Both the position numbers and the translations under genes were made by a program. This document shows, piece by piece, positions 15,080-23,053 of a stretch of DNA of 64,000 nt. Below the pieces are notes generated by a model, which was given only the letters and a program-made list of their open reading frames with translations, did not search any database and was not told the DNA's origin. The DNA is taken from contig NZ_VFNU01000001.1 of the NCBI RefSeq assembly GCF_006715725.1, positions 372,001-436,000 of the forward strand, written 5' to 3'. Source of the stretch: Nocardioides sp. SLBN-35. GTDB taxonomy: Bacteria > Actinomycetota > Actinomycetes > Propionibacteriales > Nocardioidaceae. Within the stretch, counting starts at the first letter, position 1; the number at the start of each line of letters is the position of its first letter.

Positions 15080-15753
15080 GACAGCGCCCGCGTGAAGTCG
15101 CGAGCGGTCCGCAGGGTGCCACGCACCGACCCCGACACCTTGGAGCGGGTGCCCGCCGCCCGGGGGTGGTAGGCGACGTCGTGCTCGCTGAACGTCCACC
15201 CCGCGGCGGCCGCCCGGCGCAACATCTCCACCGGATAGCCGAACCTGCGGTCGTGCACGCCCAGCGCCAGCAGGGCCTCGCGACGGCATGCCCGCATCGC
15301 GGCGAGGTCGCTCAGCGGGAGGCCGACGCGGCGGTGCAGCAGGCGGACCGCGAGCGCGTTGCCGGCGCGGGCGTGCCAGGGCCAGGTGCCGGCGGCGACG
15401 GGTCGCCGGCGACCCGCCGCGAGGTCCGCGCGGCCCGCGGCGACGTCGTCGACGAGAGCCGCCAGGTCGGCCGGGTCGAAGGAACCGTCGCCGTCCATGA
15501 ACGCCACGACCGGCCGGGTCGCGGCCGCCAGCCCCGCCGCGACGGCGGCGCCGTAGCCGGGCTCGTCCTCGTGCACGACGCTCGCACCGAGCCGGGCCGC
15601 GACGTCGGCCGTGGCGTCGGACGAGCCGTTGTCGACGACGATCACGTGCAGCTGCGCGGGCACCTTCGGCAGGAGGACGGCCAGCGCAGGAGCCTCGTCC
15701 CGGCAGGGCAGTACGAGGTCGCACACGCCGTCTGCGATCGGGACGTGCCTCAT
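15076..15753 (-). CDS. Glycosyltransferase family 2
   Basis: 225 aa from ATG 15753. GT-A fold: CDLVLPCRDEAPALAVLL at the N-terminus, VIVVDNGSSDATADVA as nucleotide-binding strand and the DxD-type metal motif FMDGDGSFDPADL (near 90). C-terminal GYPVEMLRRAAAAGWTFSEHDVAYHPRAAGTRSKVSG resembles dolichyl/polyprenyl-phosphate sugar transferases, including the SK(V/I)SG tail of that group. It likely moves a sugar from a nucleotide donor to a lipid phosphate or similar carrier at the membrane. It is the first gene of the 10340-15753 run; a divergent GT-C-like membrane protein starts 114 bp away. Confidence 0.87.
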   Translation of the reverse strand: MRHVPIADGVCDLVLPCRDEAPALAVLLPKVPAQLHVIVVDNGSSDATADVAARLGASVVHEDEPGYGAAVAAGLAAATRPVVAFMDGDGSFDPADLAALVDDVAAGRADLAAGRRRPVAAGTWPWHARAGNALAVRLLHRRVGLPLSDLAAMRACRREALLALGVHDRRFGYPVEMLRRAAAAGWTFSEHDVAYHPRAAGTRSKVSGSVRGTLRTARDFTRALS

Positions 15754-15866
15754 GCGATGAACGCTAGGTGGGCCGATGCCACTCCGACCGGGCTCGGTGC
15801 TTACGAATCCGTGACGCCGCCGCCGCTCGCGCCGGTCGCGGCCGTCGTACGTCCTACGGTGCGGAC

Positions 15867-17186
15867 ATGGGCTCTCATGTGCGCTCGGCGCTCCCATGGC
15901 TGGCGCTCGCCGGCGCACTGGGCCTGATCGCGGCGGCGATCCTGGTGCCGCTGTCGACCGGCTGGGACGTCCACGCCCGCTCCGCCCGCTACCCGATGAG
16001 CCGGACCCTGCCGCCCTGGCACGGCGAGTGGATGCCGCGGCTGGGGCCGGGCACCGCGCCGGCCCTGCTGCTCGCCGTCCTCGGCATCGGGTACGGGCCC
16101 GCACTGGCCCGGCGGCTCGGCAACGGCGCTCTCCTGCTGGCGTCGTACGCAGGGGCGCTGTGCTGGCTGCTCGCCCTCGCAACGGTCGACGGCACCGACG
16201 GCCTGTCGCGGGTCCTCGGGCACCGCAGCGAGTACCTGCGCACCGCGCGCTCGGTCACAGACATCGGCGCCCTCCTGCACACGTACGTCGCCCGGATCCC
16301 GCTCGACGCCCCTGACCACTGGCCCGTGCACGTCGCCGGTCATCCGCCCGGGATGGTGCTGTTCTTCGTCGGTCTGGATCGCATCGGCCTCGGGGGCGAC
16401 CTCGCTGCCGGGGTCGTCGTGACGGCGGTGGCGGCCTCGATCGCACCGGCGGTGCTGCTGACACTGCGCATCCTCGGCGAGGAGACGACGGCCCGACGGG
16501 TAGCCCCGTTCGTCGTCCTCACCCCGGCTGCCGTCACGATGGCGGTGTCAGCGGATGCCGTCATGGCGGCGGTGGCGGCTTGGGCGATGGTGTGCCTCGC
16601 GCTCGCCACCCGCCCCACCAGGTGGGCCGTCGCATGGGCCCTGTCCTCCGGGCTGCTCTTCGGCTGCCTGGTCATGATGTCCTACGGGCTGCCGGTCTTC
16701 GGTGTCGTCGCCCTCGGCCTGCTCGCCGGCCGGCGCAGCTGGCGGCCGTTGGTGCCGTGTGCCCTCGCGGCGGCAGCGGTGGTGCTCGGCTTCGCGGTGG
16801 CGGGATTCGCGTGGTGGGAGGCGTTCCCGGTGCTGGTGGATCGCTATTGGGCTGGGATCGCGACGCAGCGGCCGGCGTCGTACTGGGTGTGGGGGAACGT
16901 CGCGGTGCTGCTCGCCACGGCAGGTCCGCTCGTCAGCGCCGGTCTGGCCCGCGCGCCGGACCTGCCGCGAGCATCCCGAGCGATCACACTGGCCGCCGTC
17001 ACGGCGATCACGCTGGCCAGCATCTCGATGATGAGCAAGGCGGAGGTGGAGCGGATCTGGCTGCCGTTCGTGCCCTGGCTGACCCTGTCGGTCGCCGCCC
17101 TGCCCGACCGGTGGCTGCGGTGGGGCCTGGCGCTGCAGGTGGCGACCGCGCTGCTCGTCGAGCACCTGGTCGCCACCTTCTGGTGA
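15867..17186 (+). CDS. Polytopic membrane protein, GT-C-like
   Basis: 439 aa, about ten to twelve hydrophobic helices. Between the early helices lies an extracytoplasmic loop with TYVARIPLDAPDHWPVHVAGHPPGM, containing D/H/E-type residues in the place where GT-C glycosyltransferases keep catalytic groups; later helices end with KAEVERIWLPFVPWL, also common in integral membrane mannosyl/arabinosyl transferases. The family is not certain. It is the only plus-strand gene inside the cluster, divergent from the GT2 gene and convergent with the epimerase, and could use a lipid-linked sugar made by the GT2. A TACGGT box ends 6 nt before the ATG. Confidence 0.65.
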   Translation: MGSHVRSALPWLALAGALGLIAAAILVPLSTGWDVHARSARYPMSRTLPPWHGEWMPRLGPGTAPALLLAVLGIGYGPALARRLGNGALLLASYAGALCWLLALATVDGTDGLSRVLGHRSEYLRTARSVTDIGALLHTYVARIPLDAPDHWPVHVAGHPPGMVLFFVGLDRIGLGGDLAAGVVVTAVAASIAPAVLLTLRILGEETTARRVAPFVVLTPAAVTMAVSADAVMAAVAAWAMVCLALATRPTRWAVAWALSSGLLFGCLVMMSYGLPVFGVVALGLLAGRRSWRPLVPCALAAAAVVLGFAVAGFAWWEAFPVLVDRYWAGIATQRPASYWVWGNVAVLLATAGPLVSAGLARAPDLPRASRAITLAAVTAITLASISMMSKAEVERIWLPFVPWLTLSVAALPDRWLRWGLALQVATALLVEHLVATFW

Positions 17187-17198
17187 CCTGGGAGAGCC

Positions 17199-18230
17199 CT
17201 ATCCCCGCAGCGGGGCGGTCGCGAAGGCCGGGATCCCACGGGCCGGAGTGATGGTCGCGGAGAACCCGAGCCCGATCCGCGCCCGGTCCGGTGAGGCGAC
17301 CACGTGCCGGACGTCGCCGAGACGGTACTGCCCGGTGACCACGGGGACCGGACCGCGGACAGCGCCGGCCAGCAGGGAGGCGACCTCGCCGATCGTCACC
17401 GGGGTCCCCGAGCAGATGTTGTACGCCGTGAAGGCGACCGGGTCCGCGAGCTCGACGGCACGGAGGTTGGCGGTGGCCGCGTCGTCGACGTGCACGAAGT
17501 CGCGCACCTGGCCACCGTCCTCGAACACCCGGGGCGCCTCGCCGCGTTCGAGCGAGGACCGGAAGATCGCGGCCACCCCGGCGTACGGCGTGTCCCGCGG
17601 CATGCCCGGGCCGTAGACGTTGTGGTAGCGCAGCGCCGTCACGGCTGCGCCGGTCGCGCGTGCCCAGGCTGACGCGTAGTGCTCCTGCGCGACCTTGCTG
17701 GCGGCGTAGGCGCTGCGCGGGTCGAGGGGCGCGTCCTCGGGAACGCTCGCCCAGCCGAGTGGCTGGCGGCAGCTGGGGCAGGCATTCTCGAAGACCCCGG
17801 CCTCCAGCGCCGCAGCGGGGCGGGCGCCGGGCCGCTGCTCGCCGTGCTCGGGGCACACATAGCGTCCCTCTCCGTAGACCACCATCGAGGAGGCGAGCAC
17901 GAGTCGTCGTACGCCCGCCGCGTGCATCGCCGCGAGCAGCGCCGCGGTCCCGAGATCGTTGTGACCGGCGTAGAGCGGCAGGTCGCTCACCGTGACGCCG
18001 GCTCCGACGACGGCGGCCTGGTGGCACACGACGTCGATGCCCGTCAGCAGCTCGCTCCACGCGAGGGCGTCGCGGACGTCGAGGCGATGCGTTCCCGGCC
18101 TCGGGCTGGTCTCGCCGTGGGCCTGGGGCAGCAGCAGGTCGACTCCGACCACCTCATGGCCACGCTCGGCGAGGGCACGGGCGACGGCCGAGCCGATGAA
18201 CCCGGCCGAGCCGGTCAGCAGGACCCGCAT
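17199..18230 (-). CDS. NAD-dependent epimerase/dehydratase with zinc-ribbon insert
   Basis: 343 aa extended short-chain dehydrogenase. The NAD loop is VLLTGSAGFIGSAVARALAERG; the catalytic region has SSMVVYGEG and YAASKVAQEHYA (the YxxxK pair). Between them lies an insertion with CPEH (near 126) and CPSC (near 155) that looks like a zinc ribbon. This insertion is known in dTDP-L-rhamnose 4-epimerase-like enzymes, so it may interconvert nucleotide 6-deoxysugars. Start overlaps the stop of the phosphorylase gene by one base (TGATG). It probably supplies a sugar to the glycosyltransferases next door. Confidence 0.83.
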   Translation of the reverse strand: MRVLLTGSAGFIGSAVARALAERGHEVVGVDLLLPQAHGETSPRPGTHRLDVRDALAWSELLTGIDVVCHQAAVVGAGVTVSDLPLYAGHNDLGTAALLAAMHAAGVRRLVLASSMVVYGEGRYVCPEHGEQRPGARPAAALEAGVFENACPSCRQPLGWASVPEDAPLDPRSAYAASKVAQEHYASAWARATGAAVTALRYHNVYGPGMPRDTPYAGVAAIFRSSLERGEAPRVFEDGGQVRDFVHVDDAATANLRAVELADPVAFTAYNICSGTPVTIGEVASLLAGAVRGPVPVVTGQYRLGDVRHVVASPDRARIGLGFSATITPARGIPAFATAPLRG

Positions 18231-19012
18231 CAGTAGGTGAGCTCGATCCCGTCGGCCCACGTCGAGCACCTGCAGCCCTCCGGGTCCGGCAGCCCGGCCA
18301 CGGCGCGGTCGAGCAGCGCACCCAGGCGGTCCAGGTTGGCGCGGAACAGCGCGAACACCTCCTCCTGGCCGACCCCGTCCCCGGTCGCGGTCCCCGCGTC
18401 CAGGTCGGTGACGAGAGCCAGTGCCGAGTAGCAGAGCCGCAGCTCGCGGGCCAGGACGGCTTCGGGGTGCCCGGTCATGTTGACCAGGCTCCAGCCGGCG
18501 GCCGCGAACCACTGTGACTCGGCCCGGGTCGAGAACCGTGGCCCGTCCACCACGACCATCGTGCCGCCCTGGCGGACCGCCGGGTCCGCGGCGGCCAGGG
18601 CGGCGCCGACCCCGGGACAGTACGGGTCGGCGAAGGGCACGTGCACCGCGCCGGTGTCGACGAAGGTCTGCACGCGACCGCTGGTGCGGTCGACGAGCTG
18701 GTCGGGGACGACGAGGTCCCCGGGCGACACGGTCGCGCCGAGGCCGCCGACCGCACACGGCGCGATCACCTGCCGCACGCCCAGCGACGCCAGCGCCCAC
18801 AGGTTCGCCCGGTAGTTGATCAGGTGCGGCGGGTATTCGTGGTCGCGGCCGTGCCGGGGCAGGAACGCCACCTGCCGTCCCCCGACCTCGCCGATCGAGA
18901 CCGGTGCCGAGGGTTCGCCGTACGGCGTGTCGATGTGTCGGCTGGATCCGGCTCCGAGGAGGTCGTAGAAGCCGGTCCCACCGATCACTGCCACCTGTGC
19001 GACGTCTGCCAT
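18230..19012 (-). CDS. mtnP: S-methyl-5'-thioadenosine phosphorylase (PNP/MTAP family)
   Basis: 260 aa. PNP superfamily type 2 fold: VAVIGGTGFYDLL phosphate loop, FLPRHGRDHEYPPHLINYRANLWAL, APCAVGGLGATVSPGDLVVPDQLVDRT, and the base-binding region VVDGPRFSTRAESQWF with NMTGHPEAVLARE. These match methylthioadenosine/purine nucleoside phosphorylases, which split MTA into adenine and 5-methylthioribose-1-phosphate. It is first in a minus-strand pair with the epimerase. No other methionine-salvage gene is nearby, so in this setting it may release a modified ribose-1-phosphate for sugar biosynthesis; that is inference. Confidence 0.9.
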   Translation of the reverse strand: MADVAQVAVIGGTGFYDLLGAGSSRHIDTPYGEPSAPVSIGEVGGRQVAFLPRHGRDHEYPPHLINYRANLWALASLGVRQVIAPCAVGGLGATVSPGDLVVPDQLVDRTSGRVQTFVDTGAVHVPFADPYCPGVGAALAAADPAVRQGGTMVVVDGPRFSTRAESQWFAAAGWSLVNMTGHPEAVLARELRLCYSALALVTDLDAGTATGDGVGQEEVFALFRANLDRLGALLDRAVAGLPDPEGCRCSTWADGIELTY

Positions 19013-19140
19013 GGGGCCACCGTCCCAGCGGGAGGTCGGGAACGCGACGGGTCGAACCGGTTCTTCACGGCTCCGTAAGGGGATCCGCCCGCCCGAGAGG
19101 GAGTACGGTCGCGAACCCCACCCACTGCCAGGAGTCGCCG

Positions 19141-19698
19141 ATGTCCCGCTTCACGCTGCCGCCCGTCGAGGTCCTCGAGGCCCGCGAGAAGCTGGTGCTC
19201 GACCACTTCCACGACGAGGTGCGCCAGGACTGGGACGCGACCCTGTCGACCTTCCCGCACCCGCACTACGAGCTGATCGCGTCGATGACGGTCCACGACG
19301 GCGACGACGAGGTGCGCGGCTACTACCACGACACGCGGGTCGCCTTTCCGGACCAGGACCACGAGATCATCGCGCTGCGGCACACCCACGACGCTGTGGT
19401 CGTGGAGTTCTGGCTGACGGGAACCCACCTCGGCCCGCTCGGGAGGATGCCGCCGACCGGGTCCGCGCACCGGACCCGGATGACGGCGTACTTCGTCTTC
19501 GACGAGGACGAGAACCTCGTCGCGGAGCGGATCTACTTCGACCAGCTGACCATCCTCAAGCAGCTGGTCGCCGGGCTCGACAAGCGCAAGCCCGGCGACC
19601 TGCTCACCCTCGGCCGCGTCGTGGCGGGGGCGCTGGGCATGGCGTCGGGCGACCCCGATCCCCGGCTCACGGAGACGGTGCCGCCCGACCTCGGCTGA
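19141..19698 (+). CDS. SnoaL-like / NTF2-fold protein
   Basis: 185 aa, ATG 19141 after CAGGAG. A cone-shaped NTF2/SnoaL polyketide cyclase-like fold is suggested by the opening helix with a broken acidic pattern (EVLEAREKLVLDHFHDEVRQDWDATLSTF), followed by HYELIAS, VRGYYHDTRVAFPDQDHEIIALRHTHDAVVVEFWLTGTHLGPLG and MTAYFVFDEDENLVAERIYFDQLTIL. This layout matches the ester cyclase/NTF2 family, whose members bind small hydrophobic substrates. Catalytic role unclear. It stands alone, divergent from the phosphorylase gene and convergent with the AhpD-like gene. Confidence 0.75.
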   Translation: MSRFTLPPVEVLEAREKLVLDHFHDEVRQDWDATLSTFPHPHYELIASMTVHDGDDEVRGYYHDTRVAFPDQDHEIIALRHTHDAVVVEFWLTGTHLGPLGRMPPTGSAHRTRMTAYFVFDEDENLVAERIYFDQLTILKQLVAGLDKRKPGDLLTLGRVVAGALGMASGDPDPRLTETVPPDLG

Positions 19699-19704
19699 GC
19701 CTGC

Positions 19705-20184
19705 TCAGCCGGCCTGCTTCCAGCTCGGCGCGTCCGCCCGCTCGCGGACCGCGACGTTGACCCGGTTGAACAGGTTGAGCGTCGCGATCTGCAGCAGCAG
19801 TGCGGAGACCTGCTTCTCGTCGTAGTGCTTGGTCACCTCGCGCCACAGCTCGTCCGGCACCGGGTCGTGGCTGTCGGCGAGCCGGGTGAGGGCGTCGGTG
19901 AGGGCGAGGGCGGCGCGCTCGGCCTCGTCGAAGTACGGCGACTCGCCCCAGGCCGCGACGCCGACGATGCGGTCCACGGACTCGCCGGCGCCCTGGAGCG
20001 CGTCGAGGTGGCCCTGGACGCAGGCGCTGCAGCCGTTGAGCTGGCTGGCACGCAGGGCGACCAGCTCCAGGGTGGAGGTCGGGACGCCGCCCTTGGCGAC
20101 GGCGGTCAGCAGGCTGCCGATGCCCTTGAAGGCGTCGGGAAGGACCTGGGCGGGGTTGGCCATGCGGGGCTCGATGGTGGTCAT
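19705..20184 (-). CDS. Carboxymuconolactone decarboxylase / AhpD-like protein
   Basis: 159 aa. ATG 20184 is preceded by GAGGAG. The AhpD signature is complete: ALRASQLNGCSACVQGHLDAL, with a CxxC redox pair at about residues 53-56 and a downstream His. These all-alpha proteins act as peroxidase partners of thioredoxin-like systems. The divergent gene encodes an ECF41-type sigma factor, and carboxymuconolactone decarboxylase-like (COE) genes are the known targets of ECF41 sigma factors. A matching promoter lies at 20224-20250. It is thus probably transcribed by its neighbour. Confidence 0.9.
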   Translation of the reverse strand: MTTIEPRMANPAQVLPDAFKGIGSLLTAVAKGGVPTSTLELVALRASQLNGCSACVQGHLDALQGAGESVDRIVGVAAWGESPYFDEAERAALALTDALTRLADSHDPVPDELWREVTKHYDEKQVSALLLQIATLNLFNRVNVAVRERADAPSWKQAG

Positions 20185-20223
20185 CGTGTTCTCCTCGGAT
20201 CGTGGTGGGTTGTTCGCCTCCCT

Positions 20224-20250
20224 GACCCGCGGCGGCGGCCGAGTGTGACC
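20224..20250 (-). promoter_or_regulatory. ECF41-type promoter for AhpD-like gene
   Basis: On the minus strand, GGTCACA (20250-20244) is followed after exactly 16 nt by GGTC (20227-20224). The published ECF41 consensus is TGTCACA-N16-CGTC, so this differs by one base in each box. The start codon lies about 40 bp downstream. Confidence 0.7.
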
Positions 20251-20283
20251 GGGATCCGCGAGAGACTGCGAAAAGATCGGGGC

Positions 20284-20310
20284 TGTCACATCCACGGCCC
20301 GCTCGGGGTC
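20284..20310 (+). promoter_or_regulatory. ECF41-type autoregulatory promoter
   Basis: TGTCACA (20284-20290) followed after exactly 16 nt by GGTC (20307-20310): a perfect -35 and a one-mismatch -10 against the ECF41 consensus. It sits 31 bp before the sigma factor start codon and mirrors the promoter of the divergent AhpD-like gene, indicating that the sigma factor drives both. Confidence 0.75.
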
Positions 20311-20341
20311 AGAGAGACGACCCCTGAGGAGAGGACCATCC

Positions 20342-21220
20342 GTGAACGACGACGTCACCCTGGCCGCGGCCTTCGAGCAGCACCGCCGTCACCTGCTCAC
20401 GGTCGCCCACCGCGTGCTCGGCTCGGCCACCGAGGCCGAGGACGCGGTCCAGGAGGCCTGGCTGCGACTGCACCGCACCGACGCCGCCGAGATCGACAAC
20501 CTCGGCGGCTGGCTCACCACCGTCGTCGGCCGGATCGCGCTCAACACCCTGCGCTTCCGCGCGACCCGTCGCGAGGACTCCCTCGAGGAGCGGGTCGAGC
20601 GGTTGCCCGATCCCGTCGTGACGCCGTACGACGGCGCGCTGCCCGAGGAGCAGGCCCTGCTCGCCGACTCGGTCGGGCTGGCGCTGCTGGTGGTGCTCGA
20701 CCAGCTGGCCCCGGCGGAGCGGATCGCGTTCGTGCTCCACGACCTGTTCGGCGTCCCGTTCGAGGAGATCGCGCCGATCGTCGAGCGCACCCCCGCCGCG
20801 ACCCGCCAGCTCGCCAGCCGCGCCCGGCGCCGGGTCCGCGGCACCGACACCGTCCGCCCGGACAGCCCGTCGCGCCAGCGCGAGGTGGTCGACGCGTTCT
20901 TCGCCGCGGCACACGCCGGCGACTTCGAGCGGCTGCTCGGCGTCCTCGCCCCCGATGCGGTGCTGCACTCCGACCTGGGTGCACTGCGCGGCGGCGTCGT
21001 GACCTACGAGGGCGCCGAGACGATCGCCCGCAACGCCCTCATGTTCGCCCACCCCGACCGGCTCGTGCACCCGGTGCTCGTCAACGGGCGAGCGGGCGTC
21101 GTCATCACGCTGCACGACGAGCTGTTCAGCGTCATGGCGTTCACCGTGGCCGAGGGCCGGATCGTCGGCGTCGACACCTGGACCGACCCCGACGTGCTTG
21201 CTCAGGTCACGGCACCCTGA
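20342..21220 (+). CDS. ECF41-type RNA polymerase sigma factor with SnoaL-like C-terminal domain
   Basis: 292 aa from GTG 20342 after GAGGAGAGGA. Sigma region 2 is AFEQHRRHLLTVAHRVLGSATEAEDAVQEAWLRLHR; region 4 is QLAPAERIAFVLHDLFGVPFEEIAPIVERTPAATRQLASRARRRVRG. The remaining 120 residues form a SnoaL-like domain (VVDAFFAAAHAGDFERLLGVLAPDAVLHSDLG...), the fused regulatory extension of ECF41 sigma factors that replaces an anti-sigma factor. PDRLVHPVLVNGRAGVVI corresponds to the conserved linker-to-domain contact region. Divergent from an AhpD-like gene, its expected target. Confidence 0.93.
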   Translation: MNDDVTLAAAFEQHRRHLLTVAHRVLGSATEAEDAVQEAWLRLHRTDAAEIDNLGGWLTTVVGRIALNTLRFRATRREDSLEERVERLPDPVVTPYDGALPEEQALLADSVGLALLVVLDQLAPAERIAFVLHDLFGVPFEEIAPIVERTPAATRQLASRARRRVRGTDTVRPDSPSRQREVVDAFFAAAHAGDFERLLGVLAPDAVLHSDLGALRGGVVTYEGAETIARNALMFAHPDRLVHPVLVNGRAGVVITLHDELFSVMAFTVAEGRIVGVDTWTDPDVLAQVTAP

Positions 21221-21995
21221 CGCGGGCCGCCCGCGGGTCGTGCCAGACCACGTGCAGCCGGCCCGAGTGGTCGTGGCGCGCGACGGTGGTCTCGACGCCG
21301 TACACGTCGCGGACCAGCTCCGCGGTCAGTACGTCGGCCGGCGGCCCCGCGGCCACCACCCGGCCCTCGCGCAGCACGATCAGACGGTCACAGAACGCCG
21401 CGGCCAGGTCGAGGTCGTGCAGGGCTGCGATGGTCGTCAGGCCGAGCGCCCGGACGGTGGCGAGCAGGTCGATCTGGTGGGCCAGGTCGAGGTGGTTGGT
21501 CGGCTCGTCGAGGACGAGCAGGTCGGGTCGCTGGGTGAGGGCCCGCGCCAGCTGGACCCGCTGCCGCTCGCCGCCGGAGAGCGTGGACCAGGTGCGCTCG
21601 GCCAGGTGCGCCACCCCACCGAGCCGCATCGCCGCCGCGATCTCGGCTGCGCCCTCGTCGCGTGCCGCCGGCCACCGGCCGCGGTGCGGGATCCGGCCCA
21701 GCTCGACCACCTGACGGGCGGTGAGTGGCAGCCTCGTCGAGGCGTGCTGTTCGAGGAAGGCGATCCGCCGGGCACGGGAGCGGGCCGGCATCCGGTGGAC
21801 GTCCTCGCCGGCGAGCTCGACCGTGCCGCCGCCTGGTCGGCGCAGGCCGGCCAGCACGTGCAGCAGCGAGGTCTTCCCCGATCCGTTGGGTCCGAGCAGA
21901 CCCGTCACGGTGCCCTCGGGGCAGTCGAGGTCGACGTCGTGGACGATCGTCTGGCCGGCGACACCCCAGGTCAGGTCCTCGGCGCGCAGGCTCAC
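21207..21995 (-). CDS. btuD: ABC transporter ATP-binding protein, cobalamin uptake
   Basis: 262 aa from a GTG that overlaps the permease stop (GTGA). Walker A GPNGSGKTSLL (near 36), signature LSGGERQRVQLARAL, Walker B LLVLDEPTNHLD and a switch His in ALHDLDLAAAFCD. It belongs to the FecE/BtuD group that energises substrate-binding-protein-dependent metal-chelate uptake. It is the last gene of the F-C-D operon whose leader contains a cobalamin riboswitch, which makes vitamin B12 or a corrinoid precursor the likely substrate. Its end overlaps the sigma factor gene by 14 bp, tail to tail. Confidence 0.9.
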   Translation of the reverse strand: MSLRAEDLTWGVAGQTIVHDVDLDCPEGTVTGLLGPNGSGKTSLLHVLAGLRRPGGGTVELAGEDVHRMPARSRARRIAFLEQHASTRLPLTARQVVELGRIPHRGRWPAARDEGAAEIAAAMRLGGVAHLAERTWSTLSGGERQRVQLARALTQRPDLLVLDEPTNHLDLAHQIDLLATVRALGLTTIAALHDLDLAAAFCDRLIVLREGRVVAAGPPADVLTAELVRDVYGVETTVARHDHSGRLHVVWHDPRAARVRVP

Positions 21996-23053
21996 TGCGA
22001 CCTCGACTCCCGGCGCAGCAGGTAGGCGAACAGTGGTGCGCCGAGGACCGCCGTCACCACGCCGATCGGGATCTCCTGGCCGTCGAGCAGTGAGCGGGCC
22101 GCGGTGTCTGCCCAGATCAGGAGCACGGCACCCGCGAGCGCGCTGAGCGGCAGCAGCCGGCGGTGCAGCGGCCCCACGACCAGCCGTACGACGTGCGGGA
22201 CGACCAGTCCCACGAAGCCGATCGCACCCGTGTGGGCCACCAGGCAGGCGGTCAGCAGCGCGGTACCGACCATCAGCAGCCAGCGCGCGCGCCGCACCGA
22301 GACACCCAGCGACGATGCCGCGGCGTCGCCGAACGCGAAGGCGTCCAGGTCCGAGGAGCAAGCGAGGATCGCGACCAGCGCGAGGACGGCGACCACGAGC
22401 AGGAGGGTCGCGCTCTGCCAGCGGACGCCGGCGAGTGAGCCCATCGTCCAGGCGAGCACGCGGCGGGCGGAGTCGTGGTCGCCGCTGACCATCACGACGA
22501 AGGACGTGTACGCCGCGCAGATCTGCCCGATCGCGACACCGGCCAGCACGGTGCGTGGGGGCGGCAGGTCGCCCGTGCGGCCGGTCGCCAGCACGAGCAC
22601 CAGCGCCAGTGCCAGCAGGGCGCCGACGAAGGCGCCGGCGCCGAGCGCGGCACCTCCTGCCAGTCCGGCCACGCTCACGCCGAGCACGATCACGCTGACC
22701 GCGCCGACCGTCGCGCCGCCGGAGATGCCCAGCAGGTACGGGTCGGCCAGGTCGTTGCGGGTCAGTGACTGGAGCACCGCGCCGGCGATCGCGAGCCCGG
22801 CCCCGGTGGCGGCGGCGCCGACGACCCGGGGCAGGCGCAGCTGCCACACGATCCGGTCATCGATCACCGTCACGCCGTCCACCGGGAGCCCCAGCCGAGC
22901 GAGCACGACGTCGACGACGTCGCCGGACGGGACGTGGACCGAGCCGATGCCGACGGCGACGACGACGGACACCGCGAGCAGCGCGGCCAGCGCGGTGCCC
23001 ACCACGAGGCCGGCGCCCGGCCGGCTCCGCGCGGGACGGACCGGCCGCAGCAT
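21992..23053 (-). CDS. btuC: FecCD-type ABC permease, cobalamin uptake
   Basis: 353 aa, about ten membrane helices. FecCD/BtuC landmarks: LRLPRVVGAAATGAGLAIAGAVLQSLTRNDLADPYLLGISGGATVGAV near residues 70-115, GHTGAIGFVGLVVPHVVRLVVG-like block (AHTGAIGFVGLVVPHVVRLV) and the C-terminal ADTAARSLLDGQEIPIGVVTAVLGAPLFAYLLRR. It forms the homodimeric transmembrane pore. Start and stop overlap both neighbours by one to four bases, so the three subunits are translated together. Confidence 0.93.
   Translation of the reverse strand: MLRPVRPARSRPGAGLVVGTALAALLAVSVVVAVGIGSVHVPSGDVVDVVLARLGLPVDGVTVIDDRIVWQLRLPRVVGAAATGAGLAIAGAVLQSLTRNDLADPYLLGISGGATVGAVSVIVLGVSVAGLAGGAALGAGAFVGALLALALVLVLATGRTGDLPPPRTVLAGVAIGQICAAYTSFVVMVSGDHDSARRVLAWTMGSLAGVRWQSATLLLVVAVLALVAILACSSDLDAFAFGDAAASSLGVSVRRARWLLMVGTALLTACLVAHTGAIGFVGLVVPHVVRLVVGPLHRRLLPLSALAGAVLLIWADTAARSLLDGQEIPIGVVTAVLGAPLFAYLLRRESRSQ

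Noticed and set aside
12712..15081. Plus-strand open frame of 789 codons across four minus-strand genes
   Set aside because: Shadow frame with Arg/Pro/Ser-rich composition; the minus-strand genes have intact motifs and coupled starts.
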